The notes beneath the pieces were generated by a model that was not told the DNA's origin, made no database searches, and worked only from the letters and a program-made list of their open reading frames with translations. From Candidatus Spechtbacteria bacterium (GTDB lineage: Bacteria > Patescibacteriota > Minisyncoccia > Spechtbacterales > JACPHP01): a stretch of 57,693 nt of DNA. Positions 1-7,770 of this stretch are shown piece after piece. Each line of letters begins with the position of its first letter. Within the stretch, counting starts at the first letter, position 1. The position numbers and the translations under genes are program-made. The DNA is taken from positions 1 to 57,693 of the forward strand of contig JACPHP010000010.1 of NCBI GenBank assembly GCA_016188605.1, written 5' to 3'.

Positions 1-1
1 A

Positions 2-619
2 GAGAAAGCAAAGTCCCGCCGACCATTCCGCGAGATCTTCTGGACGGACGATACCAACGACTACCTGGTGCGCTGGCTCAAGAAGCGGGATCACCTTACG
101 AAAGTCATGAAGTTCGACGAACCGGGCGCACTCTTCGTATCAGTGACCAGCGTGAAGTGCGGCGACAGGTTCTCCATCAAGGGGGTGGGGGAAATGTTGC
201 GACGGTACTGCAACAGAGCAAAGATGCCGTACATGAACGCCCACAGCTTCCGGCATCACCGTGGACATCACATTATCAAGAGCGGCGGATCGACCGCAGA
301 CGTCATGAATATCCTGGGCCACGCTTCGGTGCAAAGCACGACCATCTACACAATGATGCATGGCAAAGAACTTGAACAGCGGGCGCGCCTCTTCCTCACG
401 GACAGCAATAAAGACTTCGCCGGGGAGAGGGAACGCGACCCAGGATTCGATGACGCGCTGCAGGGACTGGTCACATTCCTCCGGAACGAAAACCAGGGCA
501 AAGAAGCCATCACGGTCGATGAGTTCCAGCGACAGGCCGAGCACTTCTCGAAGCATGGGCTCTACATGCAGCGAACCCGATCCAAGACCAAAGTGCCTTA
601 TCCACAGTACGTAACTTGA
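2..619 (+). CDS. Tyrosine recombinase/phage integrase, 5' end cut off by the window
   Basis: C-terminal catalytic domain of a tyrosine recombinase, the enzyme class that cuts and rejoins DNA at attachment sites. The frame is open from base 2, so the N-terminal DNA-binding part and the first catalytic arginine lie outside the window. Counting from the GTG at 68, the visible catalytic residues are His59 and Arg62 (HSFR), His85 (LGH) and the nucleophile Tyr94 (TTIYT), in the usual order. About 85 residues follow the tyrosine, longer than in many family members. The stop (617-619) overlaps the -35 of the next gene's promoter. The GC-rich composition and codon choice contrast with most of the window, which suggests transfer from elsewhere. 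Whether it acts on a mobile element, or as a chromosome-dimer XerC/D type, cannot be decided from this part; the long tail and composition favour a mobile element. Confidence 0.85.
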   Translation, partial: EKAKSRRPFREIFWTDDTNDYLVRWLKKRDHLTKVMKFDEPGALFVSVTSVKCGDRFSIKGVGEMLRRYCNRAKMPYMNAHSFRHHRGHHIIKSGGSTADVMNILGHASVQSTTIYTMMHGKELEQRARLFLTDSNKDFAGERERDPGFDDALQGLVTFLRNENQGKEAITVDEFQRQAEHFSKHGLYMQRTRSKTKVPYPQYVT

Positions 620-643
620 CAGAAGTTGACAGGGGAATACAAT
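616..643 (+). promoter_or_regulatory. Sigma70-type promoter for the small HTH gene
   Basis: A perfect -35 (TTGACA, 616-621), a 16-base spacer and a -10 (TACAAT, 638-643). A second TTGACA lies at 626-631. Transcription should start near 650, after the GTG at 648, so the ATG at 666, which has AAAGGA upstream, is the better start for the following gene. Confidence 0.7.
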
Positions 644-665
644 AGTAGTGAAAGGATTCACAACT

Positions 666-884
666 ATGCCTCTATCAACATTCAAACAAAAACAAGTTCA
701 GGAGATGAAAGACAAAGCGGTGCGCCTGTACCAGCAGGGGCTGGACACGCGCACCGTTGCGAAGATGCTCAAGGAATTACATGGCTTCAAACGAAGCCAT
801 ACTTGGGTATGGGAGGCCGTAAAAGAGCACGATAGTTTATCCACTCCCAAGAAGTTGACAAAAACTGACAGACGAGTAAAATGA
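666..884 (+). CDS. Small helix-turn-helix protein
   Basis: A 72-residue basic protein. The central part, roughly residues 12-50, has the pattern of a resolvase/transposase-type helix-turn-helix: a helix with VRLYQQGL, a turn, then TRTVAKMLKE followed by a second helix. It is probably a DNA-binding protein, perhaps a regulator or recombination directionality factor for the integrase just upstream; that role is inferred from position only. ATG 666 is preferred to GTG 648 because the promoter would start transcription after 648 and a purine-rich SD precedes 666. It shares the higher GC of the integrase fragment. Confidence 0.55.
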   Translation: MPLSTFKQKQVQEMKDKAVRLYQQGLDTRTVAKMLKELHGFKRSHTWVWEAVKEHDSLSTPKKLTKTDRRVK

Positions 885-922
885 CAATAGGATCATTGAA
901 AAGCGAATACGCCTACTCGTCT
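870..922. repeat. Inverted repeat after the HTH gene
   Basis: Nine-base arms AGACGAGTA (870-878) and TACTCGTCT (914-922) are separated by 35 bases and overlap the end of the HTH gene. A related GACGAG occurs again near 972. This could be a recombinase arm site or a weak hairpin. The rest of 923-1019 shows no gene. Confidence 0.35.
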
Positions 923-1019
923 ACGAGGGGGAAAGCACAACAGGCAATAGGGCCAGTTGCGACTCCTCGCAGACGAGCAGTCGAGAATCAAAGCACGGGT
1001 GGCTTCCCCAGCACTGAAC

Positions 1020-1068
1020 CCCCTGTGGCACTTTTTACACTAGAAGAAATATAAAAAGTGTCATGGGG
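1020..1068. promoter_or_regulatory. Hairpin upstream of the NYN gene
   Basis: Stem CACTTTTTA (1029-1037) with TAAAAAGTG (1052-1060) and a 14-base loop, extended by CCCC (1020-1023) with GGGG (1065-1068). A T-run follows at 1076-1080, so it may terminate upstream transcription. It ends about 20 bases before the next start codon and could also be an operator. Confidence 0.4.
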
Positions 1069-1087
1069 CTGAAGGTTTTTATATTCT

Positions 1088-1576
1088 ATGCATAAACTAA
1101 CAAATAACTTTGCATTTATTGATAATACTAATATACATAAAGGCATTGGAATGCTTGGGTGGAAATTAGATTTTGCAAAATTTAGAAAACTGCTCAAAGA
1201 AAGATACGGTGTAATTCGGGCATATATGTTTATTGGGTATATGGCAGGAAATCAAGATATGTATAGAGACTTCCAGAATATGGGCTATACGTTGATTTTT
1301 AAACCCACACTTCCAAAAAAAGACGGAGGAATAAAAGGTAACTGCGATGCAGAATTGGTGCTACAAGCAATGATTGATCTTAATAGCTATGATAACGCTG
1401 TGATTATTACCGGAGATGGAGATTTTCAATGTCTAGTTAAGTATTTGAGAAAAATCAATAAACTTGGTTACGTTCTTAGTCCAAACAGAAAATGGTGTTC
1501 AATTCTATTAAAACGCGAGGCACGAGGAAATCATGTATTTATTGAAGAAATGAGATCAAAATTAGAGCATAAATGA
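1088..1576 (+). CDS. NYN domain (LabA/DUF88-like) putative RNase
   Basis: A 162-residue NYN-domain protein of the PIN-like nuclease superfamily. Visible family marks are the N-terminal acidic motif (FIDNTNI, about residues 10-16), the central KGNCDAELVLQAM motif with its aspartate, and the ITGDGDF motif near residue 110, whose aspartates would complete a metal site. These proteins are thought to cut RNA, but no substrate can be read here. The stop overlaps the ATG of the next frame (ATGA), but that frame is a gene remnant. Composition is clearly more A/T-rich than the integrase fragment before it. Confidence 0.8.
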   Translation: MHKLTNNFAFIDNTNIHKGIGMLGWKLDFAKFRKLLKERYGVIRAYMFIGYMAGNQDMYRDFQNMGYTLIFKPTLPKKDGGIKGNCDAELVLQAMIDLNSYDNAVIITGDGDFQCLVKYLRKINKLGYVLSPNRKWCSILLKREARGNHVFIEEMRSKLEHK

Positions 1577-1959
1577 AAAGGGCCCCAAATGGGACAAAAC
1601 CCAAAGAGGGACCTTTTCGTATTGATATTATCAATATAGCAAATTATGTCAGTCTGTCAACCACCATGGAATCTTTTGAGGATTGCGCGGCGCGTGAAAC
1701 TAGGGAAGAGTGCGGAATAGAAATCGATAATATTCATTTCCAGCATCTTTCGAACCTTACCAAATACGCGCCTAAGCATTATGTGCATATTGCTATGGTT
1801 GCAAAATGGAAGAGCGGAGAGGTTGAATTGCTCGAGCCGGAGAAATGTGAATCCTGGGCCTGGTACGATTTGGACAACATTCCCGAACCCTTATTTGAAA
1901 CTTGTCGTGTGAGCTTAGAGATACACAGAACGCAATCAGCATTTTCAAGTCCACAGTAA
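1573..1959 (+). pseudogene. 5'-truncated Nudix hydrolase, NUDT15-like
   Basis: The frame carries the second half of a Nudix hydrolase. From about residue 32 (ESFEDCAARETREECGIEI) it matches the REUxEExGU half of the Nudix box, and the C-terminal part (HYVHIAMVAKW, then EPEKCESWAWYDLDNIP) resembles NUDT15/MTH1-like nucleotide-sanitising enzymes. The first half is missing: there is no GG-x5-E and no substrate-binding N-terminal strand, and the preceding 90 bases include a terminator-like hairpin. A start at ATG 1666 would give a 97-residue fragment that still lacks the glycine motif. It is most likely a remnant, created by deletion or by insertion of the upstream accessory block. A frameshift upstream is possible, but no matching N-terminal coding was seen. 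Confidence 0.6.
1576..1617 (+). terminator. Terminator-like hairpin after the NYN gene
   Basis: AAAAGG-CCC arms (from 1576 and 1608-1617) pair with one mismatch around a 21-base loop, directly after the stop. The hairpin lies inside the nominal start of the Nudix frame, which argues that that frame is not translated from its first ATG. Confidence 0.4.
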
Positions 1960-1979
1960 TATAGTACGATAACTTTATT

Positions 1980-2543
1980 ATGCCCAACGATTTAATTATT
2001 CCAATAATTTTAGGTACAGCCCGCGAAGGCAGACGTTCTGAAAAAGTAGCTCATTTTGTACTTGACCAAGCTAAAAAGCATGGCTTTGAATCAGAAATAA
2101 TTGATGTCCGCGATTATATTCTTTGCGCCACTGATAATACTCAAGCAACTGATAAATCCAAGCAGCTCAGTGAAATTGTAGATAAAGCAGATGGTCTCAT
2201 TGTAGTTACTCCTGAATACAATCACAGCTATCCCGGAGAATTGAAGATGATGATGGACCAGGTGTATAACGAGTACAAACACAAGCCAGTTGCTTTTTGT
2301 GGCACATCGAGCGGTATGATGGGCGGATGCCGCGTGATTGAACTTTTGCGGCTTTACTCAATCGAGCTTTCGCTAGTGCCAATCCGTAGCGCGGCTTATT
2401 TTGCTAATGTAGGAAGCCTGTTTAATGACGACGGTAGTATAAAAGATCAATCTGCCTTATCCGCACAAGCCGATCGCCTCAAGATTATTTTTGATGAGCT
2501 TGCTTGGTATGCCGGCGCTCTAAAATCAGCCAGAAATGCTTAG
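1980..2543 (+). CDS. NADPH-dependent FMN reductase family protein
   Basis: A 187-residue flavodoxin-fold protein of the NADPH-dependent FMN reductase family. Evidence: an N-terminal strand with GTAREGRRSEKVA for FMN phosphate binding (residues 12-24), a central VVTPEYNHSYPGELKMMMD motif around 80-98 typical of the family, and GTSSGMMGG in the second half. These enzymes pass electrons from NADPH to flavins, quinones or related acceptors in the cytoplasm. The substrate is unknown. The stop lies two bases before the ATG of the ABC ATPase gene, so the two are probably co-transcribed. Confidence 0.85.
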   Translation: MPNDLIIPIILGTAREGRRSEKVAHFVLDQAKKHGFESEIIDVRDYILCATDNTQATDKSKQLSEIVDKADGLIVVTPEYNHSYPGELKMMMDQVYNEYKHKPVAFCGTSSGMMGGCRVIELLRLYSIELSLVPIRSAAYFANVGSLFNDDGSIKDQSALSAQADRLKIIFDELAWYAGALKSARNA

Positions 2544-2545
2544 TT

Positions 2546-3301
2546 ATGGAAAAAGACAGCGTATTGCGCGTAGAAAATTTGTCAGTATCATTTGACAATC
2601 AAGCCGTTTTGCACGGCGTTTCTTTTGCCGTGCAAAAAAAAACTATTACAGCCATATTGGGGCCCAATGGCGCGGGAAAAACTGTGCTTTTTCGGGCGTT
2701 GCTAGGCATTGTTAAGCATCAAGGGACGATTGAATGGCAGAAGGGAGTCCGCGTAGGTTATGTTCCGCAGAAATTTGCTATAGATCCAAGCTTTCCTCTA
2801 ACTGTCGGAGAATTTTTTGCATTAAAGCGCGCGCGGGGCGAAAAGATTACAGATGCGCTGCGCGCGGTTGGCATGCACGGCGACGAACATCACGTACAGC
2901 ATCATATCCTTGAAAGAAGAATAGGCGAGCTTTCCGGCGGAGAGTTTCAGAAAGTAAGCATTGCCTGGGCTCTTATAGATAGCCCGGACGTGCTTCTTTT
3001 TGATGAGCCGACTTCCGGTGTTGACGTGGGGTCAGAGGAGACTATTTACTCATTGATAGGGCATATTCGCGACGAGCGTGGTCTTACAATTCTTGTAATA
3101 TCTCACGAATTGAATATCGTATATCAATACGCTGACCAAGTCGTGTGTTTGAATAAGAGAATGATTTGCCAAGGACAGCCAAAACATGTGCTTGATGCGG
3201 GTGTATTGAAAGAAATGTACGGCGTGCAGATCGGAGTTTATGAGCACAAGGAGGAAGCAGATTCTGCTCATAGTCACGGTAATGGTAATGACGTTGAATA
3301 A
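2546..3301 (+). CDS. Metal-type ABC transporter ATP-binding protein (ZnuC/MntB-like)
   Basis: The 251-residue ATPase of a Zn/Mn-type ABC importer. Motifs: Walker A GPNGAGKT (39-46), Q-loop VPQKF, signature LSGGE (129-133), Walker B VLLFDE (149-154), and the H-loop histidine near 187. The C-terminus is rich in His, Glu and Asp, as in several metal transporters. ATG 2546 was chosen over an upstream in-frame GTG because homology starts directly after it. It is followed after three bases by the permease gene. No solute-binding protein gene lies nearby, so the binding protein must be encoded elsewhere, or the pair works without one. The metal is inferred from family type, not shown. Confidence 0.88.
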   Translation: MEKDSVLRVENLSVSFDNQAVLHGVSFAVQKKTITAILGPNGAGKTVLFRALLGIVKHQGTIEWQKGVRVGYVPQKFAIDPSFPLTVGEFFALKRARGEKITDALRAVGMHGDEHHVQHHILERRIGELSGGEFQKVSIAWALIDSPDVLLFDEPTSGVDVGSEETIYSLIGHIRDERGLTILVISHELNIVYQYADQVVCLNKRMICQGQPKHVLDAGVLKEMYGVQIGVYEHKEEADSAHSHGNGNDVE

Positions 3302-3304
3302 CTT

Positions 3305-4090
3305 ATGACATCATTTGATCTATTATTACAATCTCAATATTTTCTGCCGCTATTGGTGGCGCTGTTCGTGGGCGGAACTGCCGGCGCTCTCGGCGCCTTT
3401 ATGCTTATAAAGCGCATGGCGCTTGTTGGCGACGCATTAACGCACGTTGCGTTGCCCGGCATGGGCCTTGCTTTGCTTTGGGGGTATGATCCTTTTATTG
3501 GCGCATTCGCCTCACTTTCCGTAGCAGTTATCTGCATTTGGTGGTTGCGCGGATATACCAAGCTGCCATTTGAGGCGCTTGTTGGGATTTTATTTACCGG
3601 CTCTCTCGCCGTAGGCGTTTTGATAATCCCAGATGCTGAATTAATGGAAGCGCTGTTTGGCGATATCACATCCCTGCATGTCGTAGATGGCTTGCTTGCG
3701 ATTGTCATAGCAATAATTATATTACTAGGTCTGCGCGCGTTTAAATCTCATTTCATTATCACGACTATTTCGGAAGATGTTGCGCGGGCGTCTGGCATTT
3801 CTGTTTCGCGCACAGATTTTATTTATCTATTGCTGGTAGCATGCCTCGTCGCGCTTGGCGTAAAATTTGTCGGCGCGTTATTGATGGGCGCGCTTGTTAT
3901 TATCCCTGCCGCGAGCGCGCAGAATGTGGCACGAAGTTTTTCGCAGTACATCTCTCTTTCTGTGTTATTTGGCGTAGTAGGAGCACTTGCGGGAGTGTTG
4001 CTGCATTTTGCAACTGGCCTTGAAGCTGGTCCGCTGGTCGTGCTTGCGTCGGCTATGCTGTTTCTCGTATCCTTTATATTTAAAAGATAA
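3305..4090 (+). CDS. ABC-3 family metal transporter permease (ZnuB-like)
   Basis: A 261-residue inner-membrane permease with about eight hydrophobic segments. The block with GGTAGALGAFMLIKRMALVGDALTH (about 22-46), written here with its key residues G, R, D and H, is the hallmark of the ABC-3 family (ZnuB, MntC, TroC), as are the later ISVSRTDFIY region and the C-terminal AGPLVVL segment. It pairs with the ATPase immediately upstream to import divalent metal, most likely zinc or manganese. The four-base gap to the exonuclease start downstream suggests the operon continues. Confidence 0.88.
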   Translation: MTSFDLLLQSQYFLPLLVALFVGGTAGALGAFMLIKRMALVGDALTHVALPGMGLALLWGYDPFIGAFASLSVAVICIWWLRGYTKLPFEALVGILFTGSLAVGVLIIPDAELMEALFGDITSLHVVDGLLAIVIAIIILLGLRAFKSHFIITTISEDVARASGISVSRTDFIYLLLVACLVALGVKFVGALLMGALVIIPAASAQNVARSFSQYISLSVLFGVVGALAGVLLHFATGLEAGPLVVLASAMLFLVSFIFKR

Positions 4091-4094
4091 AACT

Positions 4095-4814
4095 ATGCGC
4101 TATCTTGCATTCGATATTGAAACAATTGGAAAAGATAAAGATTCTTTTGACGAAACGTCTCTGGGATATTTTCGCGAGTGGGCGGAGCGCACTGCCAAAA
4201 CAGACGAAGAGGTGGAAAGGGAATTGGATAATATTCAGGAGGGATTGCCATTTTCTCCGTTTTTGGGAGAGATTGTCGCGATAGGCATGCTTGATAATGT
4301 TGAAAAAGGCGCCGTGTATTTTCGCGCCGATAAGGCAAAAGATGTTAAAGATTTTGAAGAAAACAAAGTGATGTATCGCGTGGGTTCAGAGAAGGAAATT
4401 CTGGAGCGTTTTTGGGACGTGGCGCGCGAGTATAATTCTTTTGTTACATTCAATGGCCGTGGGTTTGACGTGCCGTATTTGATGATTCGCTCGGCGGTGC
4501 ATAAAATTCGCCCAACAGTGAATTTGCTCGCTAACCGTTATTTATCTTTGCAGCGTGGCGCGAAGCACTACGACTTGGCAGATCTGCTTACTTTTTATGG
4601 CGCGATGTTCAAAAAGCCAAACTTGCACTTCGTGAGCCAGGCGTTTGGCGTGGAGAGCCCTAAGGGCGGGGGAATGGAAGGCAAAATGGTGCCCAGAGCT
4701 TTCCGCGAAGAAAAATATCTGGAAATCGCTCGTTACTGTATTCAAGATGTATACGCTACTAAAAGAGTTTTTGACATTTGGGATGAGAATTTGAATTTTG
4801 AGTCGACATGGTAA
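4095..4814 (+). CDS. 3'-5' exonuclease of the PolB exonuclease-like family
   Basis: A 239-residue DEDD-type exonuclease resembling the predicted PolB-like 3'-5' exonucleases. ExoI is AFDIET (residues 4-9, DxE), ExoII contains the conserved asparagine and aspartate in FNGRGFDVPYL, and ExoIII is the YCIQD motif near residue 218. A basic insertion with KPNLHF precedes ExoIII. Such proteins trim DNA or RNA 3' ends; the role here is unknown. ATG 4095 is four bases after the permease stop and starts exactly at the first strand, so the longer frame beginning at 3987 is not used. A strong palindrome follows the stop. Confidence 0.82.
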   Translation: MRYLAFDIETIGKDKDSFDETSLGYFREWAERTAKTDEEVERELDNIQEGLPFSPFLGEIVAIGMLDNVEKGAVYFRADKAKDVKDFEENKVMYRVGSEKEILERFWDVAREYNSFVTFNGRGFDVPYLMIRSAVHKIRPTVNLLANRYLSLQRGAKHYDLADLLTFYGAMFKKPNLHFVSQAFGVESPKGGGMEGKMVPRAFREEKYLEIARYCIQDVYATKRVFDIWDENLNFESTW

Positions 4815-4837
4815 GGAGTAAATTTATATAAGCATGA

Positions 4838-4877
4838 AACTAGGGGGCGTGCCGCTGCAGCGGCACGCCCCCTAGTT
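4838..4877 (+). terminator. 40-base perfect palindrome, intrinsic terminator
   Basis: A perfect 40-base GC-rich palindrome, centred between 4857 and 4858 on GCTGCAGC, lies 24 bases after the exonuclease stop. A T-rich stretch follows further on. It probably ends the metal transporter operon and separates it from the peptidase pair. Confidence 0.75.
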
Positions 4878-4955
4878 AAAAGCTATACACACCACCTTTT
4901 TTATTCTATAGTTATTAATCGCGCACATTCACAATTTAATTAAGGAGGAATTATC

Positions 4956-6260
4956 GTGCGAGTCGGCGGTATTGAATTTGTCAGAGAATTTCACGGCGCG
5001 AGAGAATTCGTGTTAAAAGCAAACGGCCTTAAAATTTTGCTTTATCCCTACGCATTATTGCAGCGTGGCGCAGTTTTTATGGTGCATTATAATGTCGGCT
5101 CGCGTAACGAAGGGCTTGGCTATACGGGGTCAGCGCATTTCCTTGAGCACTTGTTGTTTAAAGGTTCTGTGAAATTTCCTAAAGACACTATGCCGATTGA
5201 TAAGCTTTTTGCTCGCGCGGGAGCAATCATAAACGCAAACACCAGTTATGATAGAACCGGTTTTTTCGAAGTTGTTTCCATAGAATATCTTGATCTTGCG
5301 ATGCAAATGGAAGCTGACCGTATGCGAAAAGCGACATTCACTGACCGCGACAGGCAAGACGAAATGTCCGTGGTGCGCAACGAACTGGAAATGCGAGAAA
5401 ATGATATGGCCGAACAATTGTATCATCTAGTTAATTCCATATCGCTTCTAGAGCATCCTTACCACCACCCTATTATAGGTTATAGGGCGGACGTGGAAGG
5501 CGTGTCCACAAACCGTATTCGTCAGTTCTATGACGAATTTTACCATCCGAATAACGCGATGATTATTGTTGTCGGCAGTATCCCCGAAATTTACGTGCTG
5601 GAAAGAATTAAAAAATATTTTGCAAAGATTCCGCGATCTACTCGCGCCATACCCACCGTGTATACAATGGAGCCGGCGCAAAAAGGTGAGAGGCGCGTAA
5701 TATTGAATCATATGTCAGAAGACATGGGTTCTATTCTTTTGGCATGGCGCACTCCGCCCGCATCGCATGAAGATATTCCCGCGCTTTGCGCTCTTTCCTA
5801 TGTCTTGTCGGGAGGATATTCTGGACTTATTGACCAAGAGTTTGTCGAGACAGGTCGCGTAGAGTCGGCGGGCACGCATGTTAATTGTTATCACGACGCA
5901 TCATTTACATTTATACGTGTCAACATGCTTGAACAAAATGGCCATGATATTTTGGAGAAACGCATACGGGGATTTTTGAAAACATTGCAGGAAAATGGAA
6001 TTACAGAGCAAGACGTCGAACGGGCAAAAATTTCAGCGGAAGCTAGGACGTTGCGTTCGCGTGATGGCTGCTTAAAAATTGTTCAAGAATTAAGTAATAG
6101 CGAAGGCGCGGGGTCATGGGATCTTTACTTCCGCATTCCTTCGGCTATTAGAAATGTTACGCCGGAGGATATTTTACGTGTTTTCCGAACATATTTTTGC
6201 GACGATACGCTCACCGTTGGTTGGTTTGTGCCTACTTCAATTTCAGGAGGCAGTAAATGA
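4956..6260 (+). CDS. M16 family zinc peptidase, catalytic subunit
   Basis: A 434-residue M16B (pitrilysin/insulinase superfamily) metallopeptidase. The inverted zinc motif HFLEH is at 61-65 and the third ligand is Glu143 in the expected RNELEM context, so the subunit should be active. It lacks a clear signal peptide and probably acts on peptides in the cytoplasm, although some CPR homologues are predicted to be surface-associated. The GTG start at 4956 is supported by a strong SD (TAAGGAGGA) eight bases upstream. The stop overlaps the start of the next M16 gene (ATGA at 6257-6260), which indicates coupled translation and a heterodimer. Confidence 0.9.
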   Translation: MRVGGIEFVREFHGAREFVLKANGLKILLYPYALLQRGAVFMVHYNVGSRNEGLGYTGSAHFLEHLLFKGSVKFPKDTMPIDKLFARAGAIINANTSYDRTGFFEVVSIEYLDLAMQMEADRMRKATFTDRDRQDEMSVVRNELEMRENDMAEQLYHLVNSISLLEHPYHHPIIGYRADVEGVSTNRIRQFYDEFYHPNNAMIIVVGSIPEIYVLERIKKYFAKIPRSTRAIPTVYTMEPAQKGERRVILNHMSEDMGSILLAWRTPPASHEDIPALCALSYVLSGGYSGLIDQEFVETGRVESAGTHVNCYHDASFTFIRVNMLEQNGHDILEKRIRGFLKTLQENGITEQDVERAKISAEARTLRSRDGCLKIVQELSNSEGAGSWDLYFRIPSAIRNVTPEDILRVFRTYFCDDTLTVGWFVPTSISGGSK

Positions 6261-7519
6261 ACCAATCAGAAATCATTCTTGAAAATGGTATGCGCCTTAC
6301 GGTTATTAATTCTCATGAACTGCCGTTGGTTCGATTGTATGGGATTATAAAAGCAGGAAACTATTTTCATTATAATCCTTATATCCCCGTGCTAACGAGC
6401 GATTTGCTAACTCGAGGCACTGCGCAGCAATCGCGCAAAGCATTCGCGGCATATTGTGATAAGTTTGGGTTGGAATTCGATATGGCAGATTGTGGTCCAC
6501 TTAATGTTTTCTTCAATGGTTCATCGCCTTCGCGATTTATAGATTTTTTGCTAGCTGTATGCCGCGACGCGCTTTTCTCTCCTTTGTTTTCCGCGGAGGA
6601 ATTAGCCATTGCAAAGAAAGAAAATCTGGCCGGTGTGATGAGGGGCGCAGACAGTCCGGAATTGCTGGCTAAGTGGGAAGTAATGAGCATGCTATACACC
6701 AAAAACCATCCTCTTTACGCTTTCCCCGCGGAGCAGTATTTGGAGCGGTATATTGACTTTGTAAATAATGCGACAAGAAATGAAATAGTGGCGTTTTGGA
6801 AAACGTGGTATGCACCAAGTAGAATTCACTTGGTGTTGGCCGGAGACGTTGACGCGCCAAGCATACAGACAGCACAAGCATTATTTGAACGGGAAGTAGG
6901 GGCTTTTTCATTCTTTGCCAATCAAACTTATTTACACGACGTACTGCCACTTCAAGCAGATGAACGTATTGTCTATCTGCCGCAGAAATCAAGCGCGGTG
7001 TACTGGGCGGGGCAGGCGATCAGCATTACGTCAGCTCACGCAGATTTCCCCGCCCTTAAAATGGCCATAGCTATTCTTGGCGCGGGCATGCAAAGCCGTC
7101 TTTTTAATCAGGTGAGAGAAAAGAAGGGGTATTCCTATTCAATAGGCGCCACAATCAATTACTCGGAGGAATTTCCGGGCTATTGGAGAATTATTGCGCA
7201 TTGCAATCCATCTAACATTTGGAAGGTTAGGGATGAAGTTGCCGACGTACTACGTATTTTTGTTGAGAAAGGCGTTACAGAAGAGGAAATTCGTGAAGCC
7301 CAGATGTTTCTTAAGGGGCGTAGGTTTTTTGCAGCGTCAAGTTTGCAGGGAATTGCCGCGCAAACTATTCCGGATATCATTGCAAAGCATCCGGGTCTAA
7401 CACAAAGTATAGAAGATCGTATAATGGTTTTGACTGTTGACGAAGTTAACGATGTCATGCGCCGACATGTCATTCCGGATGCCATGAAAGTTGCACTTGC
7501 GGGGACCATTGACAAATAA
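6257..7519 (+). CDS. M16 family peptidase-like protein, non-catalytic partner
   Basis: A 420-residue M16 paralogue without the HxxEH zinc motif; the corresponding N-terminal region (VLTSDLLTRGT) keeps the fold but not the ligands. The C-terminal half has the Arg/Tyr-type signature SRLFNQVREKKGYSYS near residue 290, which in two-component M16B enzymes helps bind substrate. It is therefore predicted to be the partner of the catalytic subunit just upstream, and the four-base overlap supports equal production of both. A hairpin terminator follows. Confidence 0.87.
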   Translation: MNQSEIILENGMRLTVINSHELPLVRLYGIIKAGNYFHYNPYIPVLTSDLLTRGTAQQSRKAFAAYCDKFGLEFDMADCGPLNVFFNGSSPSRFIDFLLAVCRDALFSPLFSAEELAIAKKENLAGVMRGADSPELLAKWEVMSMLYTKNHPLYAFPAEQYLERYIDFVNNATRNEIVAFWKTWYAPSRIHLVLAGDVDAPSIQTAQALFEREVGAFSFFANQTYLHDVLPLQADERIVYLPQKSSAVYWAGQAISITSAHADFPALKMAIAILGAGMQSRLFNQVREKKGYSYSIGATINYSEEFPGYWRIIAHCNPSNIWKVRDEVADVLRIFVEKGVTEEEIREAQMFLKGRRFFAASSLQGIAAQTIPDIIAKHPGLTQSIEDRIMVLTVDEVNDVMRRHVIPDAMKVALAGTIDK

Positions 7520-7526
7520 AATAGTA

Positions 7527-7563
7527 AAAGGGCTTTTCTTTCCAAAAAAGAAAAGCCCTTTTT
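7527..7563 (+). terminator. Intrinsic terminator of the M16 operon
   Basis: Sixteen-base arms beginning AAAAGGGCTTTTC, with a short A-rich loop and ending in a T-run, directly after the stop at 7519. Bases 7564-7688 hold no supported gene. Confidence 0.8.
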
Positions 7564-7688
7564 ATGAATTAGATAGCCAGCAAAGATTAGCCTGCCAACA
7601 GTCCCGCGGCGGTCACGCCTGCCAAGTAAAATACACAGGCGCGCAAACAGTGCGGCTCCTACGAAAGTGGATGGCCTCATACATCTAT

Positions 7689-7716
7689 TTGATTTTTTTC
7701 ATATAATTGATATATT
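7689..7716 (+). promoter_or_regulatory. Likely promoter of the HD-domain gene
   Basis: TTGATT (7689-7694), a 16-base spacer and TATATT (7711-7716), followed by a strong SD (AAGGAGG) about eight bases before ATG 7771. Confidence 0.45.
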
Positions 7717-7770
7717 ACAGACGTTCAAGCCTGTTCTTTAAGTGGCATGCAAACATAAGGAGGTATTAGT

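Noticed and set aside
140-685. Minus-strand gene opposite the integrase
   Set aside because: It is an antisense shadow of the integrase frame, without promoter, SD or domain features.
3987-4094. N-terminal extension of the PolB-like exonuclease
   Set aside because: The added residues overlap the permease gene in another frame and the family start is at ATG 4095.
7180-7680. Minus-strand gene overlapping the M16 partner and its terminator
   Set aside because: It runs through a clear terminator hairpin and the M16 coding region, and has no SD or recognisable protein features.
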